Shown here: positions 56,445 to 64,000 of the stretch, one piece after another | Layout: every line of letters begins with the position of its first letter | How positions within the stretch are numbered: position 1 is the first letter of the stretch | From: a bacterium | GTDB taxonomy: Bacteria > JAGOBX01 | Reading direction: 5' to 3' | Assembly: GCA_029551925.1 (NCBI GenBank) | Contig: JAKPEO010000030.1 | Span: 19,063 to 83,062 of the forward strand | Length of the DNA: 64,000 nt | Position numbers and translations under genes: made by a program | Notes under the pieces: generated by a model | Seen by the model: only the letters and a program-made list of their open reading frames with translations | What the model was told of the DNA's origin: nothing | The model's database searches: none

Positions 56445-56820
56445 CGATATTTTCGCTCTTTTTATTATCTTTATAATTTTCAGCAATAATCTTTATTAAT
56501 ATTCCATTAGGCAAGCAAGCATTTATTTGTTTTTCATCAGCAATAGGTTTAGAGTGAACGCACAATTTATTTTTACACGGCGAATCAGCAAAAAACGCTT
56601 CGCGTTTTTTTATTTTAATTTTACTATTTCCTAATTTACCAGCAATAATTAGTTCTGTATCTTGCGATATATCGTATTTTAAGTTAAAATTATCCGATGA
56701 TATTAATAAAAATTTTTTTTTATCATCTTTATTTTTTGAAATCTTATCTGAAAACAAAAAAAACAATAATATAATTCCGATAATTACTATTATCAGCCAA
56801 TCTATAATGGTGGTCTTCAT
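56428..56820 (-). CDS. NusG domain II-containing membrane-anchored protein
   Basis: A 130-residue protein with an N-terminal membrane helix (TIIDWLIIVIIGIILLFFLF). A NusG-domain-II-like region follows with CKNKLCVHSKPIADEKQINACLPNGILIKI, where three cysteines stand in the usual places. The domain name does not imply transcription. It starts nine bases after the HAD gene and overlaps the Gx transporter gene. Confidence 0.85.
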   Translation of the reverse strand: MKTTIIDWLIIVIIGIILLFFLFSDKISKNKDDKKKFLLISSDNFNLKYDISQDTELIIAGKLGNSKIKIKKREAFFADSPCKNKLCVHSKPIADEKQINACLPNGILIKIIAENYKDNKKSENIDATTK

Positions 56821-56829
56821 TTAAGATAT

Positions 56830-57399
56830 TTAGGAATTATTAGTCAATATAAAATCTGCGGCTTTATCAATATTTTCAAAAATATAATCAGGATAATATT
56901 TTTTTAAGGTATTCAGAGAATTCAAGCCGTCGCCTGTCTTGACTAAAATCGTTTTACAACCCGCGTTTATCCCAGCGCCAATATCGCTTTCTTTATCACC
57001 TATCATAATACTTTTCGATAAATCTATATTATATTTTTTCGCTGCTTTTAAAATCATTCCGGGCTGCGGTTTTCTATCTTCCGCGCCTTCTAAATATTTC
57101 GGATTTAATGCATTTTCATAATAATAAGAATAAAATACATCAGTTAAATAAATATTATAATCAGCCAATATCTTTTTCATTTTATCTGTTATTGCCATTA
57201 AATCAGGTTCTTGAATATATCCGCGACCAATGCCTGATTGATTAGAAATTATTATTAACTTAAAACCGGCATCATACAATTTTTTTAATGCTGAAATAGC
57301 GAACGGATAAAATTCAAAATCTTCAGGTTTATTGATATACGAACTGTCAGGATTTAAAGTGCCGTCCCGATCTAAAAAAACAGCGGTATTTTCAAGCAT
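56830..57399 (-). CDS. HAD-IIIA phosphatase, GmhB-like without zinc cysteines
   Basis: A 189-residue phosphatase with catalytic DRDGTLNPD near residue 10, SNQSGIGRGY, DRKPQPGM and GDKESDIGAG. This matches D-glycero-D-manno-heptose 1,7-bisphosphate phosphatases. The zinc-binding loop before RKP, normally with a His and three Cys, here reads YYYENALNPKYLEGAEDRKP with none of them, so the heptose specificity is uncertain. The stop overlaps nothing, but its start meets the UXS stop exactly (57399). Confidence 0.88.
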   Translation of the reverse strand: MLENTAVFLDRDGTLNPDSSYINKPEDFEFYPFAISALKKLYDAGFKLIIISNQSGIGRGYIQEPDLMAITDKMKKILADYNIYLTDVFYSYYYENALNPKYLEGAEDRKPQPGMILKAAKKYNIDLSKSIMIGDKESDIGAGINAGCKTILVKTGDGLNSLNTLKKYYPDYIFENIDKAADFILTNNS

Positions 57400-58358
57400 T
57401 ATCTATCCCTATCTTTTATGCTTTTGAAATAATCAATAGTTTTTTGCAAGCCGTATTCTAATTGCACTTGCGGTGACCAATTTAATAATTTTTTGGCAAG
57501 CGAAATATCCGGCTGCCGAATTTTCGGGTCATCTTCCGGCAAATCTTTGAATATTATTTTTGATTTTGCATTAGTTAATTTTATGATTTTTTCAGCAAAT
57601 TCTAAAACTGTCATCTCGCAAGGATTGCCGATATTTACAGGCAAATGATAATCAGATTGCATCAATCTATAAATGCCTTCAATCAAATCATCTACATAGC
57701 AAAAACTGCGGGTCTGTCTGCCGTCGCCAAAAACTGTCAAATCCTCATTATTAAGCGCTTGATTGATAAATGCCGGCACTACTCGACCGTCTTTTGCGCG
57801 CATACGCGGACCATAAGTATTAAATATTCTGACTATATGCGTATCTAATTTGTGATAACGATGATAAGCCATAGTAATCGCTTCGGCAAATCTTTTGGCT
57901 TCATCATATACTCCGCGCGGACCTATTGGATTAACATTGCCCCAATATGTCTCTTTTTGCGGATGCTCTAATGGATCTCCGTAAACTTCCGAAGTTGACG
58001 CTAAAATAAATTTCGCGGATTTCGCTTTTGCTAAGCCGAGAGTATTATGCGTGCCTAATGCCCCTACTTTTAATGTCTGTATAGGCAATTCCAAATAATC
58101 TATCGGACTCGCAGGCGAAGCAAAATGATAAATCTCGTCTATTATTAATTTATCTGAAATATCTATATGATATACAATATTATGTTTTATAAATTCAAAT
58201 CGCGAATCAGAACGAAGATGCTCGATATTACGCAAATCGCCTGTCAGCAAATTATCAATACATATTACTTCATAATCTCTATTTAACAGATATTCACATA
58301 AATGAGATCCCAAAAAACCTGCGCCGCCTGTTACTATTGCTCGTCTTTTTTTTAACAT
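57399..58358 (-). CDS. UDP-glucuronate decarboxylase (UXS)-like SDR enzyme
   Basis: A 319-residue extended SDR with the NAD motif [10 protein letters not shown]. It has [21 protein letters not shown], the catalytic [23 protein letters not shown] (YxxxK), [10 protein letters not shown] and [16 protein letters not shown], a set typical of UXS/UDP-xylose synthase. It is expected to convert UDP-glucuronate to UDP-xylose; related dTDP-glucose dehydratase-like enzymes are an alternative. AAAAGGAAA precedes the ATG. First gene of an operon with the HAD, NusG-II and Gx genes. Confidence 0.9.
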   Translation of the reverse strand: MLKKRRAIVTGGAGFLGSHLCEYLLNRDYEVICIDNLLTGDLRNIEHLRSDSRFEFIKHNIVYHIDISDKLIIDEIYHFASPASPIDYLELPIQTLKVGALGTHNTLGLAKAKSAKFILASTSEVYGDPLEHPQKETYWGNVNPIGPRGVYDEAKRFAEAITMAYHRYHKLDTHIVRIFNTYGPRMRAKDGRVVPAFINQALNNEDLTVFGDGRQTRSFCYVDDLIEGIYRLMQSDYHLPVNIGNPCEMTVLEFAEKIIKLTNAKSKIIFKDLPEDDPKIRQPDISLAKKLLNWSPQVQLEYGLQKTIDYFKSIKDRDR

Positions 58359-58409
58359 AAATAATTTCCTTTTAAAAAAAAATTTATTTTGGTCTTTAAT
58401 ATATACAAT

Positions 58410-58438
58410 TAAATATACTTTATGTCAAGATTGTTTTA
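58410..58438 (-). promoter_or_regulatory. Promoter for the UXS operon
   Basis: TTGACA (58433-58438), 17-base spacer and TATATA (58410-58415) on the minus strand, about 50 bases before ATG 58358. Confidence 0.7.
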
Positions 58439-58461
58439 AAAAGTCTATTTTTTTCGATATT

Positions 58462-59898
58462 TCAGCAAATCTCTATTTTTATTATTTTTTCCGGCTTTGT
58501 ATTAGTAATTTTCTGAAATAATAATTCTTTGTATTTGGTTTCTACTAAATTTGGAATATGCGCTAATTCTTGATTATATTCTATGCCGAAATATTTTTGT
58601 CTGTCTGTTATTCCTATCTTCATCTCTTGAAAAATTTTTTTCAGTGATTTAGTAATATTACGTTTGGCTAATTTTATATTATCAGAATTTCTCAAATTTC
58701 TAAATATTATATTTTGTTCTTTTTCTAAATATTCAAGAAAAAAAATATTTTGATTTTTATGATTTTTCAAATAATAATCAAAATCGCAAAATTCAATAAT
58801 AATTTCATAATTCAAAAATTTTATTTTTTGCGGAAGCGCTTTTATACTTATAGTTTCACTAAAAAAATCAGAGCAGATACTACTTGTATTTTTTTTTCTG
58901 ATACACACATTATCAAATTCAATAATCAACTGCAAATCAAACGGCAAATCAATAAAATGTCCTGATACGCCATTTAAAATAAAATCGTCAGAATAATATA
59001 TATGTTTCGCTTCAAAACCGTATAAACAAAATACATCATTATTATCAATCAATCTGCTAAATAAATATCTTAAAATTTCGTATCTGCAATATTTTTCTTG
59101 ATTTTGATATTTTAATTTATCAAATTTTATAGTATTCGCATTTTGAATTTTTATTATATTATTTTTTTTCAAAATTTCATTAATCTTATTTTCGAGAAAA
59201 TTATTATTGATATTTATTAATTCAATCAAATTATTAATATGCGCGCTAAGATTATTGTCAAAATTATTTTTTATAAAAGGCAGCAGTTCTAATCTTATTT
59301 TATTGCGAAAATATAAAGATTGAAAATTAGTTTCATCATTAGCAAACGAAATATTATTTTGATTTAAAGCGGCAATTATAGTTTCTTTATCTATTTTTAA
59401 TAGCGGTCTTATTAATACATATTTTTTTTTCTGCGCGATAAGCGGGATACAGCGCAGTCCTTTCAAGCCGGCGCCACGAAATACGCGCATAAAAAAGGTT
59501 TCGATATTATCGTCTAATGTATGCGCTGTCATCAAATACTGCGCATTATATTCGTCAATAATTTTTTCTAATTCCGAATACCGCAAATTCCGCGCTGCTG
59601 TCTCGATTGATAATTTATTAAGTTTTGAATAATCTCTAACTTCTATTGATTTGACAATTAATTTTAAGTTTTTGTCTGAACAATATTGGCGGACAAAGTT
59701 TTCGTCATACATTGCGCTTTCGCGAAGATTATGATTAAAATGCGCACAGATAAGATTTTCCAAAGGAAATATATGCGTCAACAATTCAGTTAAAAATATA
59801 GAATCAGCGCCGCCTGATAATGAAATTACTACTTTATTAGAAAAATCTATTTTTAAATCTTTAAGCAGGTTCTTTACAATGTTGATTAATCTTTGCAT
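58462..59898 (-). CDS. tilS: tRNA(Ile)-lysidine synthetase
   Basis: TilS modifies C34 of tRNA-Ile(CAU) to lysidine. ATG 59898 (MQRLINIVKN) is chosen because the longer frame to 59976 lies inside tRNA-Leu. The 478-residue protein has the PP-loop ISLSGGADSIFLTELL, HFNHNLR, MTAHTLDDNIETFFMR and FRGAGLKGLRCIP. A C-terminal TilS domain with FQEMKIGITDRQKYF and NLVE follows. It lies 21 bases after the tRNA, so both probably share the tRNA's promoter. Confidence 0.93.
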   Translation of the reverse strand: MQRLINIVKNLLKDLKIDFSNKVVISLSGGADSIFLTELLTHIFPLENLICAHFNHNLRESAMYDENFVRQYCSDKNLKLIVKSIEVRDYSKLNKLSIETAARNLRYSELEKIIDEYNAQYLMTAHTLDDNIETFFMRVFRGAGLKGLRCIPLIAQKKKYVLIRPLLKIDKETIIAALNQNNISFANDETNFQSLYFRNKIRLELLPFIKNNFDNNLSAHINNLIELININNNFLENKINEILKKNNIIKIQNANTIKFDKLKYQNQEKYCRYEILRYLFSRLIDNNDVFCLYGFEAKHIYYSDDFILNGVSGHFIDLPFDLQLIIEFDNVCIRKKNTSSICSDFFSETISIKALPQKIKFLNYEIIIEFCDFDYYLKNHKNQNIFFLEYLEKEQNIIFRNLRNSDNIKLAKRNITKSLKKIFQEMKIGITDRQKYFGIEYNQELAHIPNLVETKYKELLFQKITNTKPEKIIKIEIC

Positions 59899-59919
59899 TA
59901 TCGCATATTTTTTATTTAT

Positions 59920-60004
59920 TGGTGCAGGAAAGGGGACTTGAACCCCTACGGCTTGCGCCACATGCCCCTCAAACATGCGTGTCTACCAGTTCCACCATTC
60001 CTGC
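59920..60004 (-). tRNA. tRNA-Leu (anticodon GAG)
   Basis: A class II tRNA on the minus strand. The acceptor is GCAGGAA/TTCCTGC, the D arm is GGTGGAACTGGTAGACAC, and the anticodon stem is CATGT/GCATG with loop TTGAGGG. The variable arm is long (TGGCGCAAGCCG), the T arm is GGGGTTCAAGTCCCC, and the CCA end is encoded. Anticodon GAG reads CUU/CUC. Confidence 0.95.
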
Positions 60005-60022
60005 AAAAAAAAAGTTTGTTTT

Positions 60023-60051
60023 ATATTAATTTACGATAGATTTATTGTCAA
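60023..60051 (-). promoter_or_regulatory. Promoter for tRNA-Leu and tilS
   Basis: TTGACA (60046-60051), 17-base spacer and TAATAT (60023-60028) on the minus strand, 18 bases before the tRNA. Confidence 0.75.
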
Positions 60052-60105
60052 CAGAAAATTTAGTTGAAAAATATTTTTTGATTTAAAAAACTAACTATAT
60101 TACAC

Positions 60106-60456
60106 TTAAATATTTTTACTTTCCATTAACGGCATTAATTTTTCAAATTCTTCACGCTCTTTATCTGAATTTTGGAATATTAGTTACTTTTTCAATATCT
60201 CTATCAAAAATAATATCGCCGATATTTGCAATTCCGAATCCGTTAAATCATTAATATTTACGCCAAATAAATACTTCAATATTTCCATCAGCACTTTCTT
60301 GCCCCACATAGGTGACGCTTTTATATTATTGCTTACTTCTGCTACATTTTTAATACAATTATCGCCCAAAATATTCGATAATGCAACTAATTTTACGCAA
60401 ACAGCAAAATTTGACAGACGACAGCTATTATTTGTTTTAAAAAAATCTCTACGGTC
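60106..60456 (-). pseudogene. Decayed ORF of unknown family
   Basis: The minus frame from 60456 (after TAA) to 60106 encodes a continuous-looking helical protein segment (RRDFFKTNNSCRLSNFAVCV, then MWGKKVLMEILKYLFGVN). It is interrupted by an in-frame TAA at 60184-60186 and continues as LIFQNSDKEREEFEKLMPLM to a second stop. There is no good ATG; the longest intact piece, 61 codons, starts at TTG 60369. A separate frame just upstream opens at ATG 60550 (MQSKTLKNF) and ends near 60449. Together this looks like an eroded gene. I do not recognise the family. Confidence 0.45.
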
Positions 60457-60560
60457 TTAACTTGCTAAAGATTAACAGTTGTATTATTAATAATTGATTA
60501 TAAAAATTATCGTGGGATTCTCTAAAATTTTTTAATGTTTTGCTTTGCATAGTTTTAGCA

Positions 60561-60611
60561 TAAAAATAAAAAAGGGGAGTAGAAAAATTCTTTTGGAATT
60601 TTCTACCCCCC
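60561..60611 (-). terminator. Intrinsic terminator of flgM-like gene
   Basis: On the minus strand a stem of about 15 bp, with one bulge, pairs GGGGGGTAGAAAATTC with its complement at 60574-60590. An A-rich plus strand follows (minus U tract TTTTTTATTTTT, 60561-60573). It lies 34 bases after the gene's stop. Confidence 0.85.
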
Positions 60612-60644
60612 AAAGGATAAGGGTATAATAATATAATAAAACTA

Positions 60645-60935
60645 TTATATCAAAATTTCTGCTATTTTTTCTGCTACTTTTTCAGTAACTTGCTCTTTTA
60701 AATAATAACCAGATGCTATTTTTTCTTTGGCATCTGCTATTTTTTCAGTGCGCAAACATTCTTGCGCAGCTATTTTATTTACTAATTTTGATAATTCTAA
60801 TGCTTCTTGCGCCTTTGACGAAATTGTTATATTATCGTTTTCGCTCTGATTTTTTACATTAGCATTTTCTTTTACTTTCTTTAAATTTTGTATTGTCTGT
60901 ATCGCTTGTATTTTATTTATTTTATCTATTGTCAT
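60645..60935 (-). CDS. flgM: FlgM-like anti-sigma-28 factor
   Basis: A 96-residue protein matching FlgM. It has a poorly conserved, flexible N-terminal half, then ITISSKAQEALELSKLVNKI and KIADAKEKIASGYYLKEQVTEKVAEKIAE, corresponding to the helices that wrap sigma-28. FlgM holds back late flagellar and chemotaxis genes until the hook is finished. GAGGTGAGAG precedes the ATG. It is monocistronic, with a sigma-28-like promoter and a terminator. No other flagellar gene is in the window, so this is an isolated regulator. Confidence 0.85.
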   Translation of the reverse strand: MTIDKINKIQAIQTIQNLKKVKENANVKNQSENDNITISSKAQEALELSKLVNKIAAQECLRTEKIADAKEKIASGYYLKEQVTEKVAEKIAEILI

Positions 60936-60987
60936 TTTCTCTCACCTCACTTTTTAAAGGCGCTTTTTTATCTCAAATTTAATATAT

Positions 60988-61014
60988 ATATCGACAAAAA
61001 ATCAAAAAACTTAA
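60988..61014 (-). promoter_or_regulatory. Sigma-28-type promoter for flgM
   Basis: On the minus strand TTAAGTTT (61007-61014), exactly 11 bases, then GTCGATAT (60988-60995). The sigma-28 consensus is TAAAGTTT-N11-GCCGATAA, so 7 of 8 and 6 of 8 positions agree. The expected start is about 45 bases before the ATG. Confidence 0.65.
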
Positions 61015-61074
61015 ATTTTTTTTTACTTTTTTTATTAATCACTACATTTTTTTTTATTTTTCAATATATTAACT

Positions 61075-61120
61075 AAAAAAAAAGCGTAAGATATTAAATT
61101 GTAACACCTTACGCTTTTTT
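61075..61120 (-). terminator. Intrinsic terminator of the clostripain-family gene
   Basis: A-tract plus GCGTAAG (61084-61090) pairs with CTTACGC plus T-tract (61108-61120), giving a 7-bp core and A/T extension. The minus strand ends in nine U. It is located 27 bases after the stop of the protease gene. The symmetric A/T flanks allow function on either strand. Confidence 0.85.
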
Positions 61121-61146
61121 ATAAAATTAATAAAAATCAATAGAAA

Positions 61147-63030
61147 TTATTCAATAATAATTCGGTTTTCGTTTTTCTTTAAGGTCGCTTTCCCAATACC
61201 TTTTACTTTCAATAAATCATTTTTATCCCTAAACAAACCATTTGCTTTACGATATGCTACAATTTTTTCAGCTGTCGCTCTACCGATTTTATACAATTTA
61301 GCATTCACTATTTCTTCTACTGACGCTGTATTAATATTAACCTTAACATTAGATCTGGATTTTTTAGATGAACGCGCAATTGATTTCGTAGCATTTCCTA
61401 CAAGTAAATACGGTGAATTTGTAATTTCTTTGAATGTTCCAGTTTTTGAACGAGATTCAACTTTAAAAATACTAACTTCTGAATTTGCTGGAGATTTGCT
61501 GTATTTATAAGCAATTTTGAAATATGCATTTTTCGGTAATGTTGTAGTATTCACAAGTATCTGATACCCTGAAATTGTAAATGTAGCTGACACGCCTGTG
61601 CCTTTTGTCAATGCAATTGTGCCGGCGCCTGATAATGCCGGAGCAGTCCAAGTAGATGGTATTGTAATCCGCACCTGCCCACCGCTTAAATCTTCCTGCG
61701 CTGTAAATGTCAAGGTCACGCTTGATAAACTTGTATTAACAGGAACAGGCGTTGTTCTTGATAATGTAGCCACGCCACTACCATCAACAGCAGCTGCGCC
61801 TGATAAATCACTAATAGGTTTATCTGCCGGCGGATTAAAATATTTCTTTAAAAAACTGTCCCAGCCAGTAGCTAAATTAAAATCTTTTGTCGGATATGCT
61901 GACCCTTGAGCATTAGTATAAGCAGTGGTGGTTTTTGGAAAAAATATCGCCAAGCCATTAGAATTTGTGCGTGATGAACCATATTTATTCGCAAAAACAG
62001 CTGCAGTCAAATTATTGCGAACAGCTGCAGCAGCGCTTAATACTGCCGGATCTGTCACGCCCTTTGAACTCAATAAACTCATAAAATGCCCTAAATCAGC
62101 GTGCGGATAACCGTCTGCCTCAGAATATGTGCGGGTCGCTAATCTTGCGTCTTTAATTTTGGTCCATTGATTAGCATTATCTACAAATGTTTTTATACTT
62201 GTATTTAAAGCAGAGATTTTTGTTAAATCTACTGCTGATAATGTTATTGTGCTGTCTATACCTTTATAAGATAAAGCATATTCATCTACTATTATGCTTG
62301 CTAATTGCCCGCCTGTCATTGTCGGTGTAGTAGTTAATTTTGTCAAAACAGGAGTATAAGGCCAACCATTACCAGGCTCTACTTCTTCTGACGCTATCAT
62401 TACATCAGCGCAATCTTTCATATCTGTAGCTACTTCTATCATTGCCATCAAACAAGCATCGAACCCTATCACAGTGATTTTTTTACCTGTTGCGTTTTCT
62501 GCATCTTTCATAGCAATTTGAACATCCTTCATATATAAACAATCATCATTATTTGTTTCATCCCAACATATTGCTTTTGTCACTTTTCCTTGCATATTTC
62601 TTTTACGCCAGCCGCCGCCATGATTACTTAATATCAGCATATATTTTTTCGCCGGATAATTTGTCACTGCCCAAATTATAAAATCACGAAGCGTATTTTT
62701 ATCGCCCATATTTAATTCGCCTAACTGTTCTAACGGCGTACTTGACGGAGTATCTCCTTTTTTGATATAAAATCTGCGGGTATTTGTCCAATTTCCATAT
62801 GCTGTGGTATAGCCCGACACTCTATCTACTTGTGCTACTATATTTACTTGGTCTGTCGAGCCAACTGCGCCCATCTCAACAAAATCCGCTAATAAATATT
62901 CTTCTAAATCATTATCAGCATCTAAATAGGACATTATAGTCCACTCTTTTATAGCAAATGCACTGTTACTTGTAAATAATAATGCCAATAACAATATTAA
63001 AAACACAAAAATATTACTTGTTTTTTTCAT
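61147..63030 (-). CDS. Secreted clostripain-family (C11) peptidase with C-terminal HhH domain
   Basis: A 627-residue protein with a signal peptide (IFVFLILLLALLFTSNSAFA). The C11 cysteine peptidase domain covers about 28-400: EWTIMSYLDADNDLEEY, catalytic H137 in LSNHGGGWR and C193 in GFDACLMAMIE. A beta-rich region lies at about 420-550 (SSVTLTFTAQEDLSGGQVRI). The C-terminal helix-hairpin-helix domain (VNINTASVEEIVNAKLYKIG, then LLKVKGIGKATLKKN) is the type found in ComEA. C11 enzymes cut after Arg/Lys. GAGGTGATGG precedes the ATG. Confidence 0.92.
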   Translation of the reverse strand: MKKTSNIFVFLILLLALLFTSNSAFAIKEWTIMSYLDADNDLEEYLLADFVEMGAVGSTDQVNIVAQVDRVSGYTTAYGNWTNTRRFYIKKGDTPSSTPLEQLGELNMGDKNTLRDFIIWAVTNYPAKKYMLILSNHGGGWRKRNMQGKVTKAICWDETNNDDCLYMKDVQIAMKDAENATGKKITVIGFDACLMAMIEVATDMKDCADVMIASEEVEPGNGWPYTPVLTKLTTTPTMTGGQLASIIVDEYALSYKGIDSTITLSAVDLTKISALNTSIKTFVDNANQWTKIKDARLATRTYSEADGYPHADLGHFMSLLSSKGVTDPAVLSAAAAVRNNLTAAVFANKYGSSRTNSNGLAIFFPKTTTAYTNAQGSAYPTKDFNLATGWDSFLKKYFNPPADKPISDLSGAAAVDGSGVATLSRTTPVPVNTSLSSVTLTFTAQEDLSGGQVRITIPSTWTAPALSGAGTIALTKGTGVSATFTISGYQILVNTTTLPKNAYFKIAYKYSKSPANSEVSIFKVESRSKTGTFKEITNSPYLLVGNATKSIARSSKKSRSNVKVNINTASVEEIVNAKLYKIGRATAEKIVAYRKANGLFRDKNDLLKVKGIGKATLKKNENRIIIE

Positions 63031-63457
63031 AAAAAAACCATCACCTCTATAAAAAATTTATTTTTTTATTTTTGAAGAAAATATATGATTTGATGCGGGT
63101 TAAAAAATTAACCTGTTAATAATTAATTTTATTATACCATAGTAATATACCCTATATTTTTTAATTTGTCAAGTTTTTTTTAAAAAAATTTATAAAATTC
63201 CAAGTTTCAAAAAATAAAAAGAAAAGTAGATAAAAAGCAATGGGGGGGAGGGAGACAACAAAGAAAAATCTAACGAGCTTACAAAAACAAAAAATAACAA
63301 AAATAATATTGAATAAAAAAATTTTATTAAAAGAAATAATAAAAAAAATTAGGCCTAAAAAAAATAAAAATTATCATCTTAATATAAAAAACAATTAATA
63401 AATTATTTTTAGCATTTAAAAAAAGTATCCTAAAGGCATATTTGATAATTTTGAAAA
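63031..63457. other. 427-base intergenic region upstream of the protease gene
   Basis: It contains the protease promoter (63144-63172) and, in its leader, a small hairpin with arms GGTTAA/TTAACC (63098-63113). Right of that is A-rich sequence with an isolated G-rich tract at 63242-63252 (GGGGGGGAGGG) and no convincing gene. Confidence 0.5.
63144..63172 (-). promoter_or_regulatory. Promoter for the clostripain-family gene
   Basis: TTGACA (63167-63172), 17-base spacer and TATATT (63144-63149) on the minus strand, leaving a leader of about 107 bases. Confidence 0.75.
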
Positions 63458-63910
63458 TTATAACAAGGGATAATCAGTGTTATAGAATATAAAACAAAAG
63501 ATATAATAATAACAACAATTATTAATGTTTGTAATCAAAACAGAGTCTCGTAGAGCGATGAATAAAAAATTTAACGAGCCAAAAATTATTACTAATTGGG
63601 AATAGGTTAATGCCCAATTTTGCATATTGCCCCACTTTTTCGAGGTTTTCTGAATGGTTAAAAATAGAAGTTTTTTCAAAGCCTCGTCATTTGTAAAAAC
63701 GCCTTTGTTTTTGAAAACTTTTCTTAACTGCCGATGAACATTTTCTATAAAATTAGTCGTATAAATAATTCTGCGAATTTCAGGCCAATATTTAAAAAAA
63801 GTTGATAAAGTTTCCAAATTGTTTTTCCACGATTTTACAACAACAGTATACTTATTCTACCATTTTTCTTCGAATGATTTTAATTCTAATTCTGCTTTTT
63901 CAATTTCCAT
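63458..63910 (-). pseudogene. Truncated IS256-family transposase
   Basis: The frame from ATG 63910 gives MEIEKAELELKSFEEKW, an in-frame TAG (63857-63859), and continues as NKYTVVVKSWKNN, ETLSTFFKYWPEIRRIIYTT and NFIENVHRQLRKVFKNKGVF. These match the last third of IS256-type (Transposase_mut) transposases, including the conserved TFFxYPxEIRxxIYTTN block. The first two-thirds, with most catalytic residues, are absent. The 3' end also lacks the usual stop and runs on into unrelated residues (CCYYYIFCF). It is therefore an inactive remnant. Confidence 0.85.
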
Positions 63911-63966
63911 TGTGTAAATCCTACTTTTAAAATTTTTATTATATCTTATTTTTAGAATTTACACAA
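63910..63966. repeat. 10-bp inverted repeat at the IS256 remnant
   Basis: TTGTGTAAAT (63910-63919) and ATTTACACAA (63957-63966) are perfect complements 37 bases apart, directly before the remnant transposase. They resemble the TGTGTAAA-type ends of IS256-family elements. A promoter-like GATATAAT lies between them on the minus strand. Confidence 0.55.
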
Positions 63967-64000
63967 AATAATTTACGCTCTCTCAAAACTCAATACACAG

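Noticed and set aside
59899-59976. 26-codon N-terminal extension of tilS
   Set aside because: It lies within and just after tRNA-Leu; the normal TilS start is the ATG at 59898.
60888-61076. 62-codon plus-strand ORF
   Set aside because: It runs through the flgM promoter and AT-rich spacer and has no protein-like features.
1-64000. CRISPR arrays, prophage or defence islands
   Set aside because: No regularly spaced direct repeats, cas, phage structural or restriction-modification genes were seen.

Overview
The window is a strongly AT-rich (about 70% A+T by eye) bacterial chromosome segment with about 50 protein genes, mostly on the minus strand, and two tRNA genes. A polysaccharide export system, a predicted outer-membrane beta-barrel, DUF3108 and lipoprotein-type genes indicate a diderm (Gram-negative type) envelope. 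CheB, CheW, an MCP and a FlgM-like anti-sigma factor under a sigma-28-like promoter indicate flagellar motility. An RnfB-like polyferredoxin, MetV/MetF and a clostripain-like protease suggest an anaerobe. The gene mix (RNase Y, DUF6485, NusG domain II with a Gx-type transporter) fits a spirochaete or a poorly studied diderm phylum, but the species cannot be assigned from the sequence.

Layout. 1-3973: chemotaxis cluster (cheW, MCP, CheY-like regulator, cheB, start of a further gene). 4253-17441: a long minus-strand envelope operon from one TTGACA/TAAAAT promoter: Wza-like exporter, Wzz/BY-kinase, lipoprotein, O-antigen ligase/polymerase, four membrane or glycosyltransferase-like genes, GT2, a squalene/phytoene synthase relative, a DUF296 protein and a DUF4139 protein. 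17524-23606: smc with a membrane partner, and rny. 24099-26720: pgpA, an Rcp1-like regulator and a periplasmic-binding-domain histidine kinase. 26756-33811: RnfB-like polyferredoxin, divergent from a plus-strand operon of metV, metF, a beta-barrel, an HD-GYP protein, a CapD-type dehydratase and a methionine synthase reactivation protein. 33855-36602: frameshifted histidine kinase, rluD, DUF6485 and tRNA-Val. 36650-43048: DUF1460 and DUF3108 proteins and a second sensory operon. 43119-48832: pgeF, the tldD/pmbA pair, a small secreted protein, serA and a membrane protein. 48998-55816: glycosyltransferases, two radical SAM proteins and a DegT aminotransferase. 55938-59898: Gx transporter, NusG-II, HAD phosphatase, UXS-like decarboxylase and tilS. 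59920-63966: tRNA-Leu, a decayed ORF, FlgM, a clostripain/HhH fusion and an IS256 remnant.

Functional themes are two-component/chemotaxis signalling (three kinases, several receivers, one HD-GYP), surface polysaccharide synthesis, and one-carbon/methionine metabolism. Most minus-strand operons have recognisable TTGACA-N16-18-TATAAT-like promoters, and several appear to start transcription at or next to the ATG. Three reading frames have problems at A/T-rich tracts: the MCP N-terminus has no ordinary start codon, a histidine kinase is split by one base, and pgeF is out of frame with its best ATG by one T.
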